64,000 nucleotides of DNA from Temnothorax longispinosus (GCF_030848805.1 NC_092362.1:1984001-2048000); one strand, 5' to 3'; positions 24,287-37,885 are shown, counted from the first letter of the stretch. Program-made: numbers and translations. The notes: generated by a model not told the origin, from the sequence alone.

Positions 24287-27200
24287 ACGGGTCATTTCTC
24301 ACTGGGAAGCTTTTGACATTAGGACAATCTTTCAATAATTTTTAACGCACCAGTATTACAATATTAATAAAATGATTATGATCATCGTTATTGTTATTTC
24401 ACATCTCAATAATTATTATTTCTTGTCTCTTTTTCGAAGCAAACACTTTTGAAAAGAGAAGAAGAATATATCCATTGCAGCCATTATAGTATTCATATGG
24501 ATATAAACTACTTTTGCCTTTGCATTATCATTGCATTGTCTGCATAAATTACACGCGTAGAGAGAGAGAAAGAGAATCTTCAGAACGCAGCGCGCACGTG
24601 TGAAGCATCGTTATCTGCGGTTATAACCGGCCAATACATGGTATAGAATCGGTAGAAACACGCCTCGGAGGTTTCTCCATTCTCGACGTTGCGTCGCCGC
24701 GGGGCGCGGTGTGTGCCGAAGTGAAGATACAACGTGGCGTACCGTAACATGCCGCGCATGCATATATACACGAATGCACACGGCCGGAAAGGTAAAGGTG
24801 GGTTCGATGACGTCGCGTGGTCGTAAACACCTGGGAACTCGTTTATCGCGATGATACAGACGCGCCAACCGATATTGCATCGCTCTGCCTTGGCCTGCTC
24901 CGCCAACACGGAGTAGACGCGGAGTAGATGCGTTGGACGAGTAATCCGTGACGATCGACGTAGAAACGCTCGCGGTTGTCCGCGTCTCTTTCTCTCTCTC
25001 TTTCCGACTTCGATATGTCACGGTAAGACGCTATTCTCAAAGCGAGGGACACGCGGTTCTGTACATGCGTCGCAGGTGCAGCGGCTGGAAGAGAATCTTT
25101 TGAAATTAAATCTCGTCGGACCGTTGTTGAAAAAGAGACAGGTCCCGCCAGATTCCGAGAGTTCCGTAAGTATGAGGCAAAGATAAAAGTTCCTCGAGAA
25201 ATTCCGTGTAAAATTTTCCATCTTTTCGTTGTTGCTCCTCCTCATCTCTGACGTGCCGATTTTTCAGCCGCGCGTGCGTTCGGATGTGTAACTTTCTGTC
25301 GAGCTTTAAACGCTTTAGCGTCTAAGTTAAACCAGGAAATATTTGCCGACGATTATCTTTATTTGCAGATATTAATTATGCAATTTACTTTGTCGCTTAC
25401 TCTTCTCGGAGCTGATCGTCGCTTGACCGGTTAACGAGCGCTCCGTGTTGCATACTCAGAATAATATTTTACGAGTACATCTGGGCGATCGTCGGTCATC
25501 TCGAGAACCGGAAGATGCAAAGAGCGTCCAGCTTGACGCTCATTACGCCGCCGGGCGACTTGTCGTTGATAAATCACCATGAATTTTCCGGAGTAACGTC
25601 GTGAACGTCACAGGCGGATACGGCGTGTTTTCTATTTGTCATTTGCATGCACGTGCAGGTCCGCGATCGCAATCAATCCGAGGGGAAAATTTAATATGTC
25701 ATGATTGCCCGTGTTTTCAACGCCGGCACCATATTCGCGAGGCCTAGCAAGTGTCACGGAGATCTCGGAGATTGGCGGGGGAAAAACGAGGAGAGAAGAA
25801 ATAACGCGCGCGCGCGAGAAAGTGAAGCTGTCTTGTTTTTCGAAAGTAAAGCTGTCCGAGCAGCTTGTTTCCCATAATTTGTCCAGTCAATCGCGAAGTC
25901 GCCGTGAAGTTTCGATCTCTTCGTGCCCGGCCGTACATTCGAAGTTCGCCATTCAAAGCCACGTCCACGCAGATCTCGGCCAATTGAATTGTTCAACGCC
26001 AGCCGATTGTCAATCCTGCGACGCATCGGCCGGACAGCTTTAACTTGTCACCGTGTCACGCCGGACACGCCGCGGTATTACGTCTCCTCAAGGTCGCCAG
26101 AGATTTAGTTTCTTTCAATTTTCTCGAGCGTCGATGAGCCGACTACCACGTCGGATTTGTGCTCGGGCTCCAGGATCAGCCGCTACCTTCTGATTAACGC
26201 CGTTACGTAATAGCCGCCGTCACAGACGGCCACGAAGATATCTTAGGCCGCGCAGGCATAATCTCGTGTACTTAATCCCAGGCGTCGGACGCGCGTGCGG
26301 GTATGCATACGTGTTGCGTGCACGCGTACGGACGTCGCCGCGTCGTGGAGACGCCAGAGCTTTCCACGGAAAGCTGTCACATGCGCTGAAAGCGGAGATT
26401 CGCCCGATTAACGTCTAAGAATTTTCGTGCGACTTTCCCCGCAACGTGAAACATTTCGGCGGGACTAACTGCGAGGATTAATAACCGGTTTAACCGCTGT
26501 CTCGTTTAACTTTAAACCAAATTTAACTCCATTTTCAAGAATGCAGCGCTATTTCTTGATTTTAGTCCCACAGAAGAAGGAGTAACTTTTACGTAAAGAT
26601 TTATTTCAGGAACTATCTTAAAAACTGCGTTTCTGAATCATAAAATTTAACGTAAAATTTATCTATCTTTAGAAACTAATCGACCAATTATGTAATTATC
26701 CGCTAATGTACAATGTTGATTCGCTCGACTCGCCAGAAGATAATAAAAATTCCGATTCGTGTCTTATCTAAGTCACGTGCTACTTGCTATAATCAGATGC
26801 ATAAGAACGGAAAAAAATGAGAGCAACGAGTTTTGGAACGTGTTACGCTGATTGCGAGAGGCTGCGGCTTCCAAAGTCATTTGTTCGTTAATCAGCGAAA
26901 AGTTATACCCGGCGCCCGATGCAAGAACGTGACAAGCGCCACAATCAACTGAATCAACTTGTGCATATGTATTATACACTGTAATATACACGAGTTATTC
27001 TGATATACAAATAAACTGATATATAAATAAACATTGCAAAAAGATAATATTTTGATGTTCATATCGAAACTTCCGAAATTTTTCAATTCTCTTTTTTATT
27101 TTCTATCTTATATATTTTGTAAGGCAGTACAATTTAAGAAATAATTTAACTTTATAAAAATGCCTACTATTACACAGAAATCGCGTCTTTTTTATCAGAA

Positions 27201-28454
27201 ACATTATAAGTAAAATTACAATAAAATAAATTGTTATAAGAAACAATTATCAAATTATTTATATTATTGCAATAATTATATTGAGAGTGGAAATTTTTTT
27301 TCTAAATTAATTTGATGGCAGCTGATTGATTTGTGACATTATTGATTGATTTTGCCTTAAGAGATAACTTGCTAACTATTGATTGACTTAGCTATTTGAT
27401 AACTTGAGTAATTAAGACATCACAAAAATCCATTAAAAGTGATTAACCTTGCTATTCACTCGCAGCGAAAAAGCTTTATCATTAGGTTCTGAAGTAAGTT
27501 TCGCAGAAAGTTTCTAAAGATGATTACAGTATTCCAGAAATTTTATGAAGATCTATTACGGCCCGGGACAAAGACAATCACCATCTGCGGCACGACCCTG
27601 ACTACCACGAGGTTGTGTTATTTCATTTTTAGCATTTCGTTCTAATTTTAGAAAAACGCTTCGACCACTAAGACCGGAAATATAGGTTCACGGAAAGCAG
27701 AGCGTGTACAACAAGCCTCTATCTTACTGCATCGGAAGTGAATTCGTAAGTTGAACGAACACGAGTAAAACGATTATGTAACACTATCTAATAAATCACT
27801 TAATAAATTTTATTTAAGTAATCAAATATGTGCATATTATAGTTTGTGATATTATAGAATGTCTTAAATCATAAAAACCGGTATATTGCATAAAATACAA
27901 TGTAAATATCGTATTATATACAGTTTGTATTAAATTTTAGTGTCATATCCTTAGTCTTTATCTCTATTTTTAAATTATTAATTTATCGAAAACATTTCTT
28001 TATTGACGAAATTTAAAATAAATATCTCTTTTCACGACGTATAAATTCTCAACTTTAAACTTAATAAATGAGTCTTAAAACCAGACAATAATACAAAACT
28101 CATTCTAGGAATTAGTAAAAAGAATAATATGCTGTTATTTTCGTATTTCTGAATATTCTTTTATTAAAAGGTTTCGAAGTCTGTTATTAATGTGTATCCC
28201 CGGACTGCCAGTCAGTTTAAAATTCAGCGGAAAAGAAGTACGTTCCGCTACCTACTATTGAGCTCAGGAACCATAACTTCCTGAGGCTCGATAGTAACTG
28301 CACGAAACGTGCATGCAATAATGATAAGTTTGCAATAGCGGCGCATATGCCGATCTCTACACCTCCCAAATTCTCATGACATATGTCACGTACGATCTTA
28401 CGTCACAAAAGTAATTCATTCACTCGTTCGCATATAAGTAGGGGTTCGCTCACG

Positions 28455-28456
28455 CA

Positions 28457-28491
<35 letters not shown>
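28455..28491. repeat. (CA)n microsatellite
   Basis: About 18 CA units with one CATA interruption; a second short CA run follows near 28505. Confidence 0.9.
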
Positions 28492-28621
28492 TCGTACGCG
28501 CATCCACACACACACGTTTAATTCGTGCAGAATCGTAAAAAAGAAAATTAATTCATTTATCCCGGAACGCAAAACCGTAATCTGCACATACTCTCACCCA
28601 CACCCACAACCTCCTACACGT

Positions 28622-28622
<1 letters not shown>

Positions 28623-28693
<71 letters not shown>

Positions 28694-28715
28694 TTTTTCT
28701 CTTTCTCTCCCTCTC
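28623..28715. repeat. (CT)32 run plus impure pyrimidine tract
   Basis: 64 bases of pure CT (28623-28686), then about 29 bases of C/T mixture. On the minus strand this is a long GA tract about 25 bases downstream of the proposed gene B leader donor. GA runs near insect promoters are the binding context of GAGA factor. Confidence 0.95.
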
Positions 28716-28744
28716 AAGAAACTTGTAAAAAAAGAAGCTCTTAC

Positions 28745-29460
28745 CTCTTGTAACAGTATCCCGGTATCCCGTTCTTTTACGAACGCGATCGCGATAATCC
28801 GCCCTCGCGTTCGCCTCCTTGCTTCGATGACGATCGGCGGAGAAGCGATGATTTCCACGGCGGGGTAGTCGAGTCACCCGCGAGGAATTTTTCGCGCTAG
28901 TCGAAGGTCGTTCGATCACTCGCGATCGGTCTCAGGGAGGATCCGACCGACCGAGAAGAAAAGCAGCCCGATTGCGCCCGGCGCGCGCGCGCACGCTCGC
29001 GATCCGCGATTGCTATCGCGCGCGATTCGCTTGACCGCGAGGATTGAATGACTACTGGCTCACCGCGGCGGGATCGGTGCCGCGAAAAGATACGATCTAT
29101 CGCAGCCTGAGGCCGAGTTAGGACTGTGGACTCTGACAGGCCGTGACTCCGTTCTCTCGCTCGCGAGGGCCAAGCCTACCGACTCGCCACACTCCGCACC
29201 TCGCTTCTCTCCTGATGCCGGCTACGCGACAACGACCCCACCATCGTGGCTCCTGGTAGCACGCCTGGTAGCGCTCGTGCGGAGTGGTAGGAGCAACCAC
29301 ACCGCTTCTTCGCTTCGCGCCGCGCCACGCCGCCGCCGCGTTGGGCCACGCCGGTCCGGTCGCTCTCCTCTCTTGGTGAACCGGCGGAATCGGCGTGACG
29401 GAATTGCCGAGGCACCCGATGCTCGTGTCTCTCGCGACTCAATCAAGGGAAGTGTGAGTA
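28745..29460 (-). promoter_or_regulatory. CpG-rich block: candidate promoter and leader exon of gene B
   Basis: This is the most CG-dense part of the window, including a GCGCGC run at 28979-28991. On the minus strand an exon could end at 28745 with ACAAGAG|GTAAGAG, a strong donor upstream of gene B's spliced leader. No transcription start can be fixed. Minus-strand ATGs occur at 28919 and 28858. The frame from 28858 runs 38 codons into the donor and would enter the gene B exon out of frame with the main ATG, ending shortly after it. So either transcription starts inside the exon or the leader carries an upstream ORF. On the plus strand a weaker donor sits near 29455, so a two-way promoter is possible. 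Confidence 0.35.
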
Positions 29461-30126
29461 TACGCGTGTATCGTATGCGCGAATGTGTAGTGGTGCCAGG
29501 TGGCCTGAGATAGCTTACGAGGACCGGTGTTTTCACCATCGATAAACGTCATCTACCACTATTCCGCGGATATCCAGCAGAAGTTCAGTGGATCTTTATC
29601 GGATACGACAGGCGTATGATATCCACGGGACTTTTGCCAGTTGTCTAGCGCTGCCTGGAGTCATAATAGATGTTTAACTGCAGCTGATAGCCGGTACTAC
29701 AAACTGGAGGAGAGACAGAGTATAGTTTTCTTCCGGGTAATTTTACCTGACGGTGAGACGCGTGAAAGAGAAGTTCCGTGAACATTAACTAAAATTAATT
29801 GATCCTCTCTGTCTTCCTTGTTCTTTCGATTCAAAAGAAACTGGTGAACCATTTAAAACAATAATTAATATTACATTTAAGCAATCGAATGCAAGGTAAA
29901 CGAGGAATTTGTGTTCAATGTAATTAGAATTCTTCTCAGTACATTTTGAGACATCTATACATTTATCTAATATCGCGCATACATTATTTCTATTAATTTT
30001 CTTTAATTTATTATTGCAAAAATTTTTCTTCGACTGTCATCGATATCAAAATACGTAAAACTTTGAAGAAAATATTTAATAATATCAACATCTATGATAT
30101 TTTTACAGTTTAATGTATAATAATAA

Positions 30127-30495
30127 TTGAAAATCAACTAAATAACAAAAAGGGCTTGGGCCGTGACAGGATGTTCGTGTCGACAATAATATCTATGTGA
30201 ATTTTTATATTCCAACTCAGTGAACTGCGCGCCGAATATTTTCGGTCTTGCAACACAGCCCTATATAGTTTTGCTATATTTCTTCATAATAATTTAATTA
30301 TAGAGATGCTAATCAGCATCGATTATTTAAATCGATTATCGATTTAAGTATGTGGATTTATTATTCCGGCAAAACTAGGGCTGCAAGACCGAAAATATTC
30401 GGCGCGCAGTTCACTGAGTCGGAATATAAAAATTCCAAAACACAGATATTATTTACACAAACATCCTGTCATGGCTTTTGTTATTTAGTTGATTT
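30127..30495. mobile_element. Inverted repeat of about 369 bases, candidate MITE
   Basis: The outer arms AAATCAACTAAATAACAAAA (30131 on) and its complement (to 30495) match exactly. Matching continues inwards through CATCCTGTCA, GAATATAAAAATTC and a block with GACCGAAAATATTCGGCGCG, with small indels. The loop around 30300-30350 contains further small palindromes (ATCGATTATTTAAATCGAT). No transposase is present. Confidence 0.65.
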
Positions 30496-32148
30496 CTAAT
30501 TTCATAAGAGGCTTCTTGTATTAATAATAATTGAGATTTCTGCAAGTACAGGATAACTACAGTTATATAATCACCGCGTAACTTCATGCACAAAATATTG
30601 TGTGGTATCTTGTACGGAAGGCAGGCAGAAGCAAGATATATATTTAAAGGAATTTAATTAACCGCGGTTTATGATAAAATTTATAAGATTCATAAAGTCT
30701 GTGGTTTTATGCAGATCTCTAAAATTATGCGGATACGATTAGCATTTCGTTAATCGCAGTGCGTATCACAATGCATTGATCTATTATGCCAAATTGTAAT
30801 AATTCGTTATTATATCGTTGATATACCAAGCTAAATTAGCCTATTATATAATAAGAATTCTATTGTGCAGATCTCACACACACGTACACACACATGTATC
30901 TGTTTTTTTTTTAAGATTTTAAATTTATTTACAAGATCCTATGGCATTACATAAAAAAAACTAATTACTAGAATGTAACATCGGAAAATATGATTAAGTT
31001 TAATCATAGTTTCCTGTGTGACGTCCTAAAACCTTGAAGAAAAAAACGCGTTATTTACTATCTCTGAATTTAATCAATCAATTCACATACGGAAGCTACG
31101 CGAACTTAATTGCTTCTTCATTGCCAACTACTTGTTACCTAATATTTAGCAGCATTAATAAAATCTCGACATCAGAAGAGAGTAAACCTCAAAATTGCAG
31201 CAAAATAGCCATCATTTATCGGTGATTTTGATGTACGCATAAATTTAACAAAAGAAAAGATTTTTTTGCAAACTTTTCAATTTGATTGATTAATTATACA
31301 TAAATAATTTTAAAATTTATTTTTGGTTTAAAAGAAGCTATACTGAATCTGAATTATCAATCAATGACATCGTAATTTTGCTAGTATTGTAACAATTATT
31401 TGCACCGTGACCTTTAACAAGTATTAATTACAGTTTTTACGGTATCGTAAAATTGATTCTTGAAATTACGATAAGTTGTGCTAGAATCGGTGTATTTTAT
31501 CAAAGGTTAAATTCCTCTTAAATGGGAAATTGCACGTTCGGTATCTATTCGTCCAATCCGAGGAGACGCCCGCTACCAGGAAGCCGGCTCGCCTCGAGAA
31601 TTTGCGATAGCAGTTCCGGAAATGAATCGGGTTTGAATTATCTGTAAGGTTAACGTTTCAGGAAAGCATTTAGATAATCTCCAGAAACGTTACGCGACGT
31701 TGTCTCGTAAGTGCATCGATGCGGTACGGAGGGATCTATCCGTTCTTCGGTCCGGCATCGGCAGTCAAGGACTTCCATGGTCCGCGCGCGGGATTACGGA
31801 TCTTTCAACCCTGTAATAACGACCCTGCATGCAAACCGATGACTCGACGGTCAAGCTATCGAGAAACGTCCTCGAAGAAGATAAAGATTCTGATTCACGT
31901 TGTGCAAGCGGCAGGAAGTAGGCGTTGCACTTTGACAAAGAAAAATGTTAATATACGTATGTTAATAAGCGCGCGATGCAAAACGGTAACGAAACGATCA
32001 GTGCCGCAGGAGTGTACTTACTTCCCCCCGTACTTGAGAACCTCGTAAGCCAGTGCGCAAGCGAAATTATTTTAATTCTTTACTAATTACATAACTGAAA
32101 TAATTGGATAGAGGAAGAGACATAAGTTAAAAAGATAAATTGAGAATA

Positions 32149-32190
32149 GAGAATTGAGAATTGAGAATTGAGAATTGAGAATTGAGAATT
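32149..32190. repeat. Heptamer tandem repeat (GAGAATT)6
   Basis: Six perfect copies of GAGAATT end to end, with a degenerate unit before and a partial one after. Confidence 0.95.
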
Positions 32191-35100
32191 GATAAATCCA
32201 CCCAATAAAGTTAAACCGAATTATAGGAATAATTATTAATATATTATGTATATTTCTTTATTCAATATTTAACGCAATTAAATACGATATGAACATTTAA
32301 CGCATCATGCATCGTTTCATAGGTATACTATCGCGATTCGTTGAAGAAAAAAATGACGCATTCTTTCCCGATACGCTATGAATGACTATCGGCGATTCTC
32401 AGAATTTTCTTCTGTATCTCCAATGTAATGTATCTTATCAGTATAAACTTCAGTATATATTTTCAGCGAATCATAGAGAATTCACAAAAAATGCACTAAG
32501 CGTCGCCTTAAACTGACCTCGATTGAAATCTCTCGAGCGATACAGATACAGGTGAACGCGTGGGCCCCCTCGTCGGTCACACGTACCACAATGAGTCAGT
32601 CACGCGTAGCCGTATATTTTCTGACCTAGAAAAAGGCTCTTGGTGAGGCGCGGCATAGACGGAGAGAGCGAGAAAAACCGAATCGAGTCGAACTAAAATG
32701 ATCGCCCGGCGCGATCGTTGCCGCCGACATAAACGCGGCCATTATATGGATCGGGGCGATTAGGACCGTAATGCAGGTCATAGATCGTACGAGTCATTAC
32801 AAAAATATCGCCGCTTATCCCACACGATTATATACATTTTTTTTAATAAAAAGAAATGAGCAATATGTGAAATATTAAAAAGAATCTCAACACCGAAATG
32901 AAGGAGAGCCCGAGAACGTGAATGTTTCTCTTCAAGATCAAGCACATTCTCGTTTATCCAACTCTTTCATTGCGTTGTACTGTTTAGAAAATATAATCAA
33001 TTTGATTCAGCATTGTGTGCAAGTAATCATTGACTGTTCAAACTACCTACCTACCTATCACACTTACAATTAGTGTTAGTTTAACCTCACGGTTAGAAGT
33101 GCGTCTTCAAGAAGATGTATTTAAGAGAGTGGTTATTTCAATAAAGCTGGTCCAGAATACCGCTCAATCGTGAGAAGAGCCAGTGGCTCTTTCCCCGATA
33201 GGATATTACGGAATGTCAATGGTTATGGCCAAATTGCACGTCACGCGTTATATCATCGATGCATTACGTCGCATGTACTCTAAATACTTATTGATACAAA
33301 AAAAAGCACACGCGGCATTTTCTCGAGCAAAATTACGCTCCAATTACACGCCAATTAAAAACCAATTTACTTCATTTGCAGCAGTAATTTGAACTGTGAA
33401 ATTGTAGTTACCTAACGTTCGAATAAATCAAATGTGTCGTTTCGAATATTTAGAAATATGTTTTTGTTAAAATTAATCGAAAGAAATTAATTGATCGAAA
33501 TATCAATTGAAAAATGTCGTTATGTAAAAGCGTTAAGATTTAATACAGAAAATACAGAAAGTTTCGAACAGATTTTCGAAACCGTGCTTGACGATCAAAT
33601 AATTGTGCGATTGCGATTGTTTAACGATGGGTCAGCATCGGCGGCACTCGTAACAAGCGGAAGAAATAAAATACGTAGGAGGGGAGGGGGAAGGGCCGCG
33701 GATTCAAGGAATGTAATGAGGTAACGTGTTGCAACTCAATCTCGTCGTGCGCCGGTCTCTTACGTATAGATGGGACTTATAATCGCAGTATTCTCATTAG
33801 TCACGGATCACCGAGGGTTGCCGCACACAATCGTTCGCGCTAACAACTTCGCGCGCGCGATAACGAGCTACGCAGGTGCGTTAGTCGCTATTCGTACGAC
33901 TCTATCTTCTTTTTTTTTTCTTGTTGCAGTCAATAGCGGCATAAACGCCACGACTAATGGTCAACTCACGCTAGTAAATAGCCACAACCACGTCTTCCGC
34001 AAACCTCCGTCCAGGCTTGGTTCCCTTATCCCGACACAACATCTCCATTTACAAATCGAAACGCGCACGGCTGCAATCGACATGCTGTCCTTTACGACGA
34101 TATATTTCTTAAACCCAATCTCCCTTGTTTCTTCCAGCTATAATGAGACTCCTGCGGGAGGCGTGTTATACGTGATTTCGCATCGAGCTCGGCTCGGAAA
34201 GGTGTGTCGCCGGTGTGGAGACACCTTCAATCCTCGAAGAGAAAGACAGGAGCCACTTAGATAGAGCCGCAGTAACTCTATAACATAAGCGTGCCAGTTG
34301 GTGGCAAATTTGCGGATGCGTGCAATTGGCATTGCCTGTGCCCTGCATCCAGCTCTGTACGTGCGTCCTGCACCTATATATCGGCAGTGGCCGACCGGTG
34401 CGGTCCAATCGACAGCTATGAAGCAGTTAACTTAATATAGACGCACTCGGAATGTGTGCCATCGGCGACCTCGAGAGGCCTTCCCTAGGTCAGTGCTAAT
34501 TCTCGAGAACCGGACCGCATCTTCCAAATTTCCGGTCGGCCTTGAAGACTAAGCCCGTCACATATTTGCTCACTCCTTACTATGAGATAATACATATGTA
34601 TATGTAAAATAATATATAAATACCACATCTCACGTAACCACGCACTTTTTAAATAACACTTAGTGAAATCCTTTTTCTGTGCAATTATTTTCCTATGTTG
34701 CGTCATTTTATTTTAGAATTACAAAACTCTAAGATGATTATTTATAATTATTTTACATATTGTTACTTCTAAAAATAATAACATTTTTTCTCACTCTTAA
34801 AAGGTTTAAAAAGTAGAAACATCAAGAAGCTAAATATCAAAATCACAAAGTCTTATAGATATGTGTTGCTCTTGATATTTCTAAGTTTTAATTATTTACA
34901 TATAATGCGGTATTTACGAGGCATAAGAGTTAGTTAAAATTAAATATTAAGTTTATACTGCAAGTTTATTGCAAGAGTGACTTGACAGATTTACCACCTA
35001 GTACTACAGTCTTCGATAAATACTATAAGATAGCGACCATTTTCAGCGCTTTCACTGCAGTACAGGGTACAGGTTTGCTGTATTCAATTTGCAATCTACA

Positions 35101-35907
35101 TATGTGAAGTGCGATAACGATATCCGCTGCAATGTGGCAGTCGTTGCGATGTTATCAGAAAGCAAAAGAAGACCTGAAAGATGCTAATGATATCAGAAAA
35201 TGATTTTAAATCCGTAAAAATTATTATCCGACCGAAGAACGTAAATGCGCGTGCAATACATTAGTCGGACAAGTTGCAGTTCTGTTCAGCAAAAAAGAAA
35301 GACAAATAAAAGATTGTGCCGTACGATTGGCGTAAAATACATCATTCCTGGACATAAATAAAATTTTTGCGTTAAAGACAGTCATCGTACGTGAAAACGT
35401 ACTATCGAGCTGAACTATCGAGATCTATGTGTAAAAACTTGTATTCCGTTGACACTTACATTCTCTCTTCTGTAGGTTGACCGCGCAAAGAAGTTTATGC
35501 TGCAGAAGAATGCATATGCAAAAAGATAATAGAATGCACATGTGTAAATGTACATTCCGTACATAAATAAAAGTTTACATTGATCGCACGAAGTAAGAAT
35601 CGCTGTACGATTGCGCGATAGACGATCATGCAACCGCAATAATATTTTCTCATTAGATTCTTTTCGTCGTGAAAACATGTCGGGATTCTCCGTCTTATCG
35701 GTCTGAATTAATCTGACACGTGGTCTCTGGGAGAATTTATTTATACGAGTGTATTCGACCGCGCAGAATCTTCAAGCGTAAAAAAAAACGATAAGAAATT
35801 TCGACACTCGTATCACTAATTATCGTTATTTGTTACGTGATATATTAATGCTGATAATTACTGCAGCCTAAACTGAATAATAAAGTTAAGAAACATTTGG
35901 GGAGGGG

Positions 35908-36048
35908 GTAAAAGTCATAGTGGTGTAAGTCAAATGTTTTAAAATATTGACTCGTGTAAATAGATGCAATTTATATATTGTATAGATTGCATCTATACAT
36001 ACGAGTCAATATCTTAAAAAATTCGACTTACACCACTATGGCTTTTAC
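35908..36048. repeat. Short inverted repeat, 141 bases
   Basis: GTAAAAGTCATAGTGGTGTA at 35908 on pairs with its near-complement ending at 36048. Further inside, ATATTGACTCGT and GATGCAAT blocks also pair, leaving a small AT-rich loop. Likely a small MITE. Confidence 0.55.
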
Positions 36049-37885
36049 TCCTGCATTTGTAAATTATTACTTTGTATAGCATGATTGTGCCAAAACCGAA
36101 CGATCGCTCGCTATCTTGACTGACTTCGCCAGCAATCTCTGACGGCGATTGTTGAAGCAATCACCTGTTTTTTTTACTGACAACGGCCTTCAATTGGCTA
36201 ACAACTAGTGTTTGCTCGCGATCGCCGATTAATCAATAGTAAACGTTATACGTAAAAAAAAACGGAGGCCACAAGGCGAGGTGACCCAATGGTATTAACG
36301 AATCGAATTAAACGAATCCGCGTTTACGTCAAATCTCCATTAATAATAATCATCTCGCGCCGACGAGAGCGCGGTTAATCGCGCTCCGGTAAACGCTCCA
36401 CTGCCAATTTCGACGCGAACGAAAACGTGTTATGCATTAATTATCAATGCGGCAATTTGCGCGTTGCGAATGTGCCGCGAGAGCCGCATATGTGCCGATG
36501 ATATTTGCACGAAGCGTCGGACGCCTCCGGTGCGAGAGTGTGCGGCCGCGGTATTAGTTCCGTTATCCATCTCCAATGTAACGCGACGCGACAGACACCG
36601 GCACCCATACTCCGTATCGCGGATTGTTCTCGTTGTTGTTATACCACTTATACCCGGTGACGCTACCGACGCGGATCAATGTTTGCGTAGCGTGTCACTC
36701 CTCTCGCAAGGATACCTGCCAATTACGGAGCACGCGCGTATCGTATAACGCGTTTACACTTAACGCAATTATGTGCGTTATGTGGCAAAAAAAAAACAAT
36801 GACGGCGATCATGTGATAAATGCGGTTTCACGAAGAAGCAAGATCCCCGCGATCGGTCCCTCTGCTGTAAGGCGGACGCGGAACAGCTATACGAATACAA
36901 AGTGCCTCAGATTAATCGCTTCCTTAGAGTAACTATAATGGAGAAGACGTCATTAATCATTTTGCATTTTAATAAAATGTAAATCTGCATAATAGCGTCC
37001 AGTTAATCCCGCGGGTTCAACCGAGTCCGTTGTATTTTTTTTTAAGCGCTAAAAGGATCGCGCTCATTCGACGCAGCAGCGTGACGATCTCACATACGCT
37101 GACCGCATTTAAGCCTCATCTGGCCAACATTTCATACGTGAGTCATTCGCACCTCAGGGATTTCCGATCCACCTGCTAACGAGAAAGTAGCGCGTCACGG
37201 TCCAAAGTAAAATTCTCTCGATATCCCGAACGCTCTCGATTTTCGTTCTCTCGCAAAACGAACGGACGACCGTCAGGCGATCGGGGCTGACGCAACGTGC
37301 CCTCTCGCACGCGACCAGTCCGGTGACGAAGAGACAATCGCAAAGTAACATCCCCGGCTTTTTGTTAGAACGCATTTCTACGAGCCGCGTTCTTCCTCGA
37401 AGACCTTGGAAGCAAGCCCTCTGATTTACGAACGCGCTGTGTGCGGGATTAATCGTCACACATCTGTGATTAATCCATCGCTGTCGCTATGCGTGACAGA
37501 CAACCTGACCTAATAAGTCGACACGATAATAATTTCTACTAATAAATTTATAAGCGTCTATAGAAGAGCCATAACACGCACACTGTGACAATTCCTTACA
37601 GTTTTTCATTATAAAGTTGAAGTACAAATTTGAAATAAAAACAAGAAAATTATCTACTGTTGAAATTAAGAAAGAAAAAAAGTAAGAATTTTTAATTAGA
37701 AAATTAATTCAAGACTTAATTATTACAGCTTTACTATAATATATTTTACAGCTATTACTATATCTTATAGCTTAAAAATTAAAAAAATAAAGATTATTTT
37801 TTAAGTAAAATAAACTTCGACTTCATTTAGAACTTAATAATTTAAGACGACGTGAGTAAACAATAATAAGTGGTACAGATCGATA

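Larger units (their letters stand above)
9236..28744 (-). other. Probable leader intron of gene B; otherwise non-coding
   Basis: Bounded by a clear acceptor at 9236-9237 and a good donor at 28744-28739 (AAGAG|GTAAGAG on the minus strand). If they pair, the intron is about 19.5 kb. No ORF inside looks like a real protein. It holds a repeat-family copy at 10268-10543, a 22-base direct repeat at 13534-13596, microsatellites at 13065, 15601 and 20937, a short hairpin at 19156-19226 and a large inverted repeat at 23893-24286. CG-rich patches lie near 9780-10100, 11600-11960, 12640-12960, 24600-26450 and 28450 on; they are candidate enhancers or other promoters. Most of 17700-20700 and 26500-28200 is AT-rich and shows nothing further. 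The pairing of the two splice sites is an inference. Confidence 0.4.

Noticed and set aside
24611..25021. 136-codon minus-strand ORF in a CG-rich patch
   Set aside because: Overlapping ORFs occur in other frames of the same patch, as expected where stop codons are scarce; no recognisable protein features.
28614..28919. Minus-strand ORFs of 101 codons across the CT tract
   Set aside because: Half of each is Arg-Glu repeat translated from the GA microsatellite; the remainder is the possible leader exon, not a protein gene.
32149..32190. Direct repeats considered as a CRISPR array
   Set aside because: Units are seven bases with no spacers; this is a minisatellite in eukaryotic DNA.
33770..34264. 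164-codon plus-strand ORF, the longest in the central region
   Set aside because: No signal peptide, repeat or family motif, ordinary non-coding composition, and no promoter or poly(A) context. A polypyrimidine tract with CAG inside (near 33907-33928) is compatible with chance.
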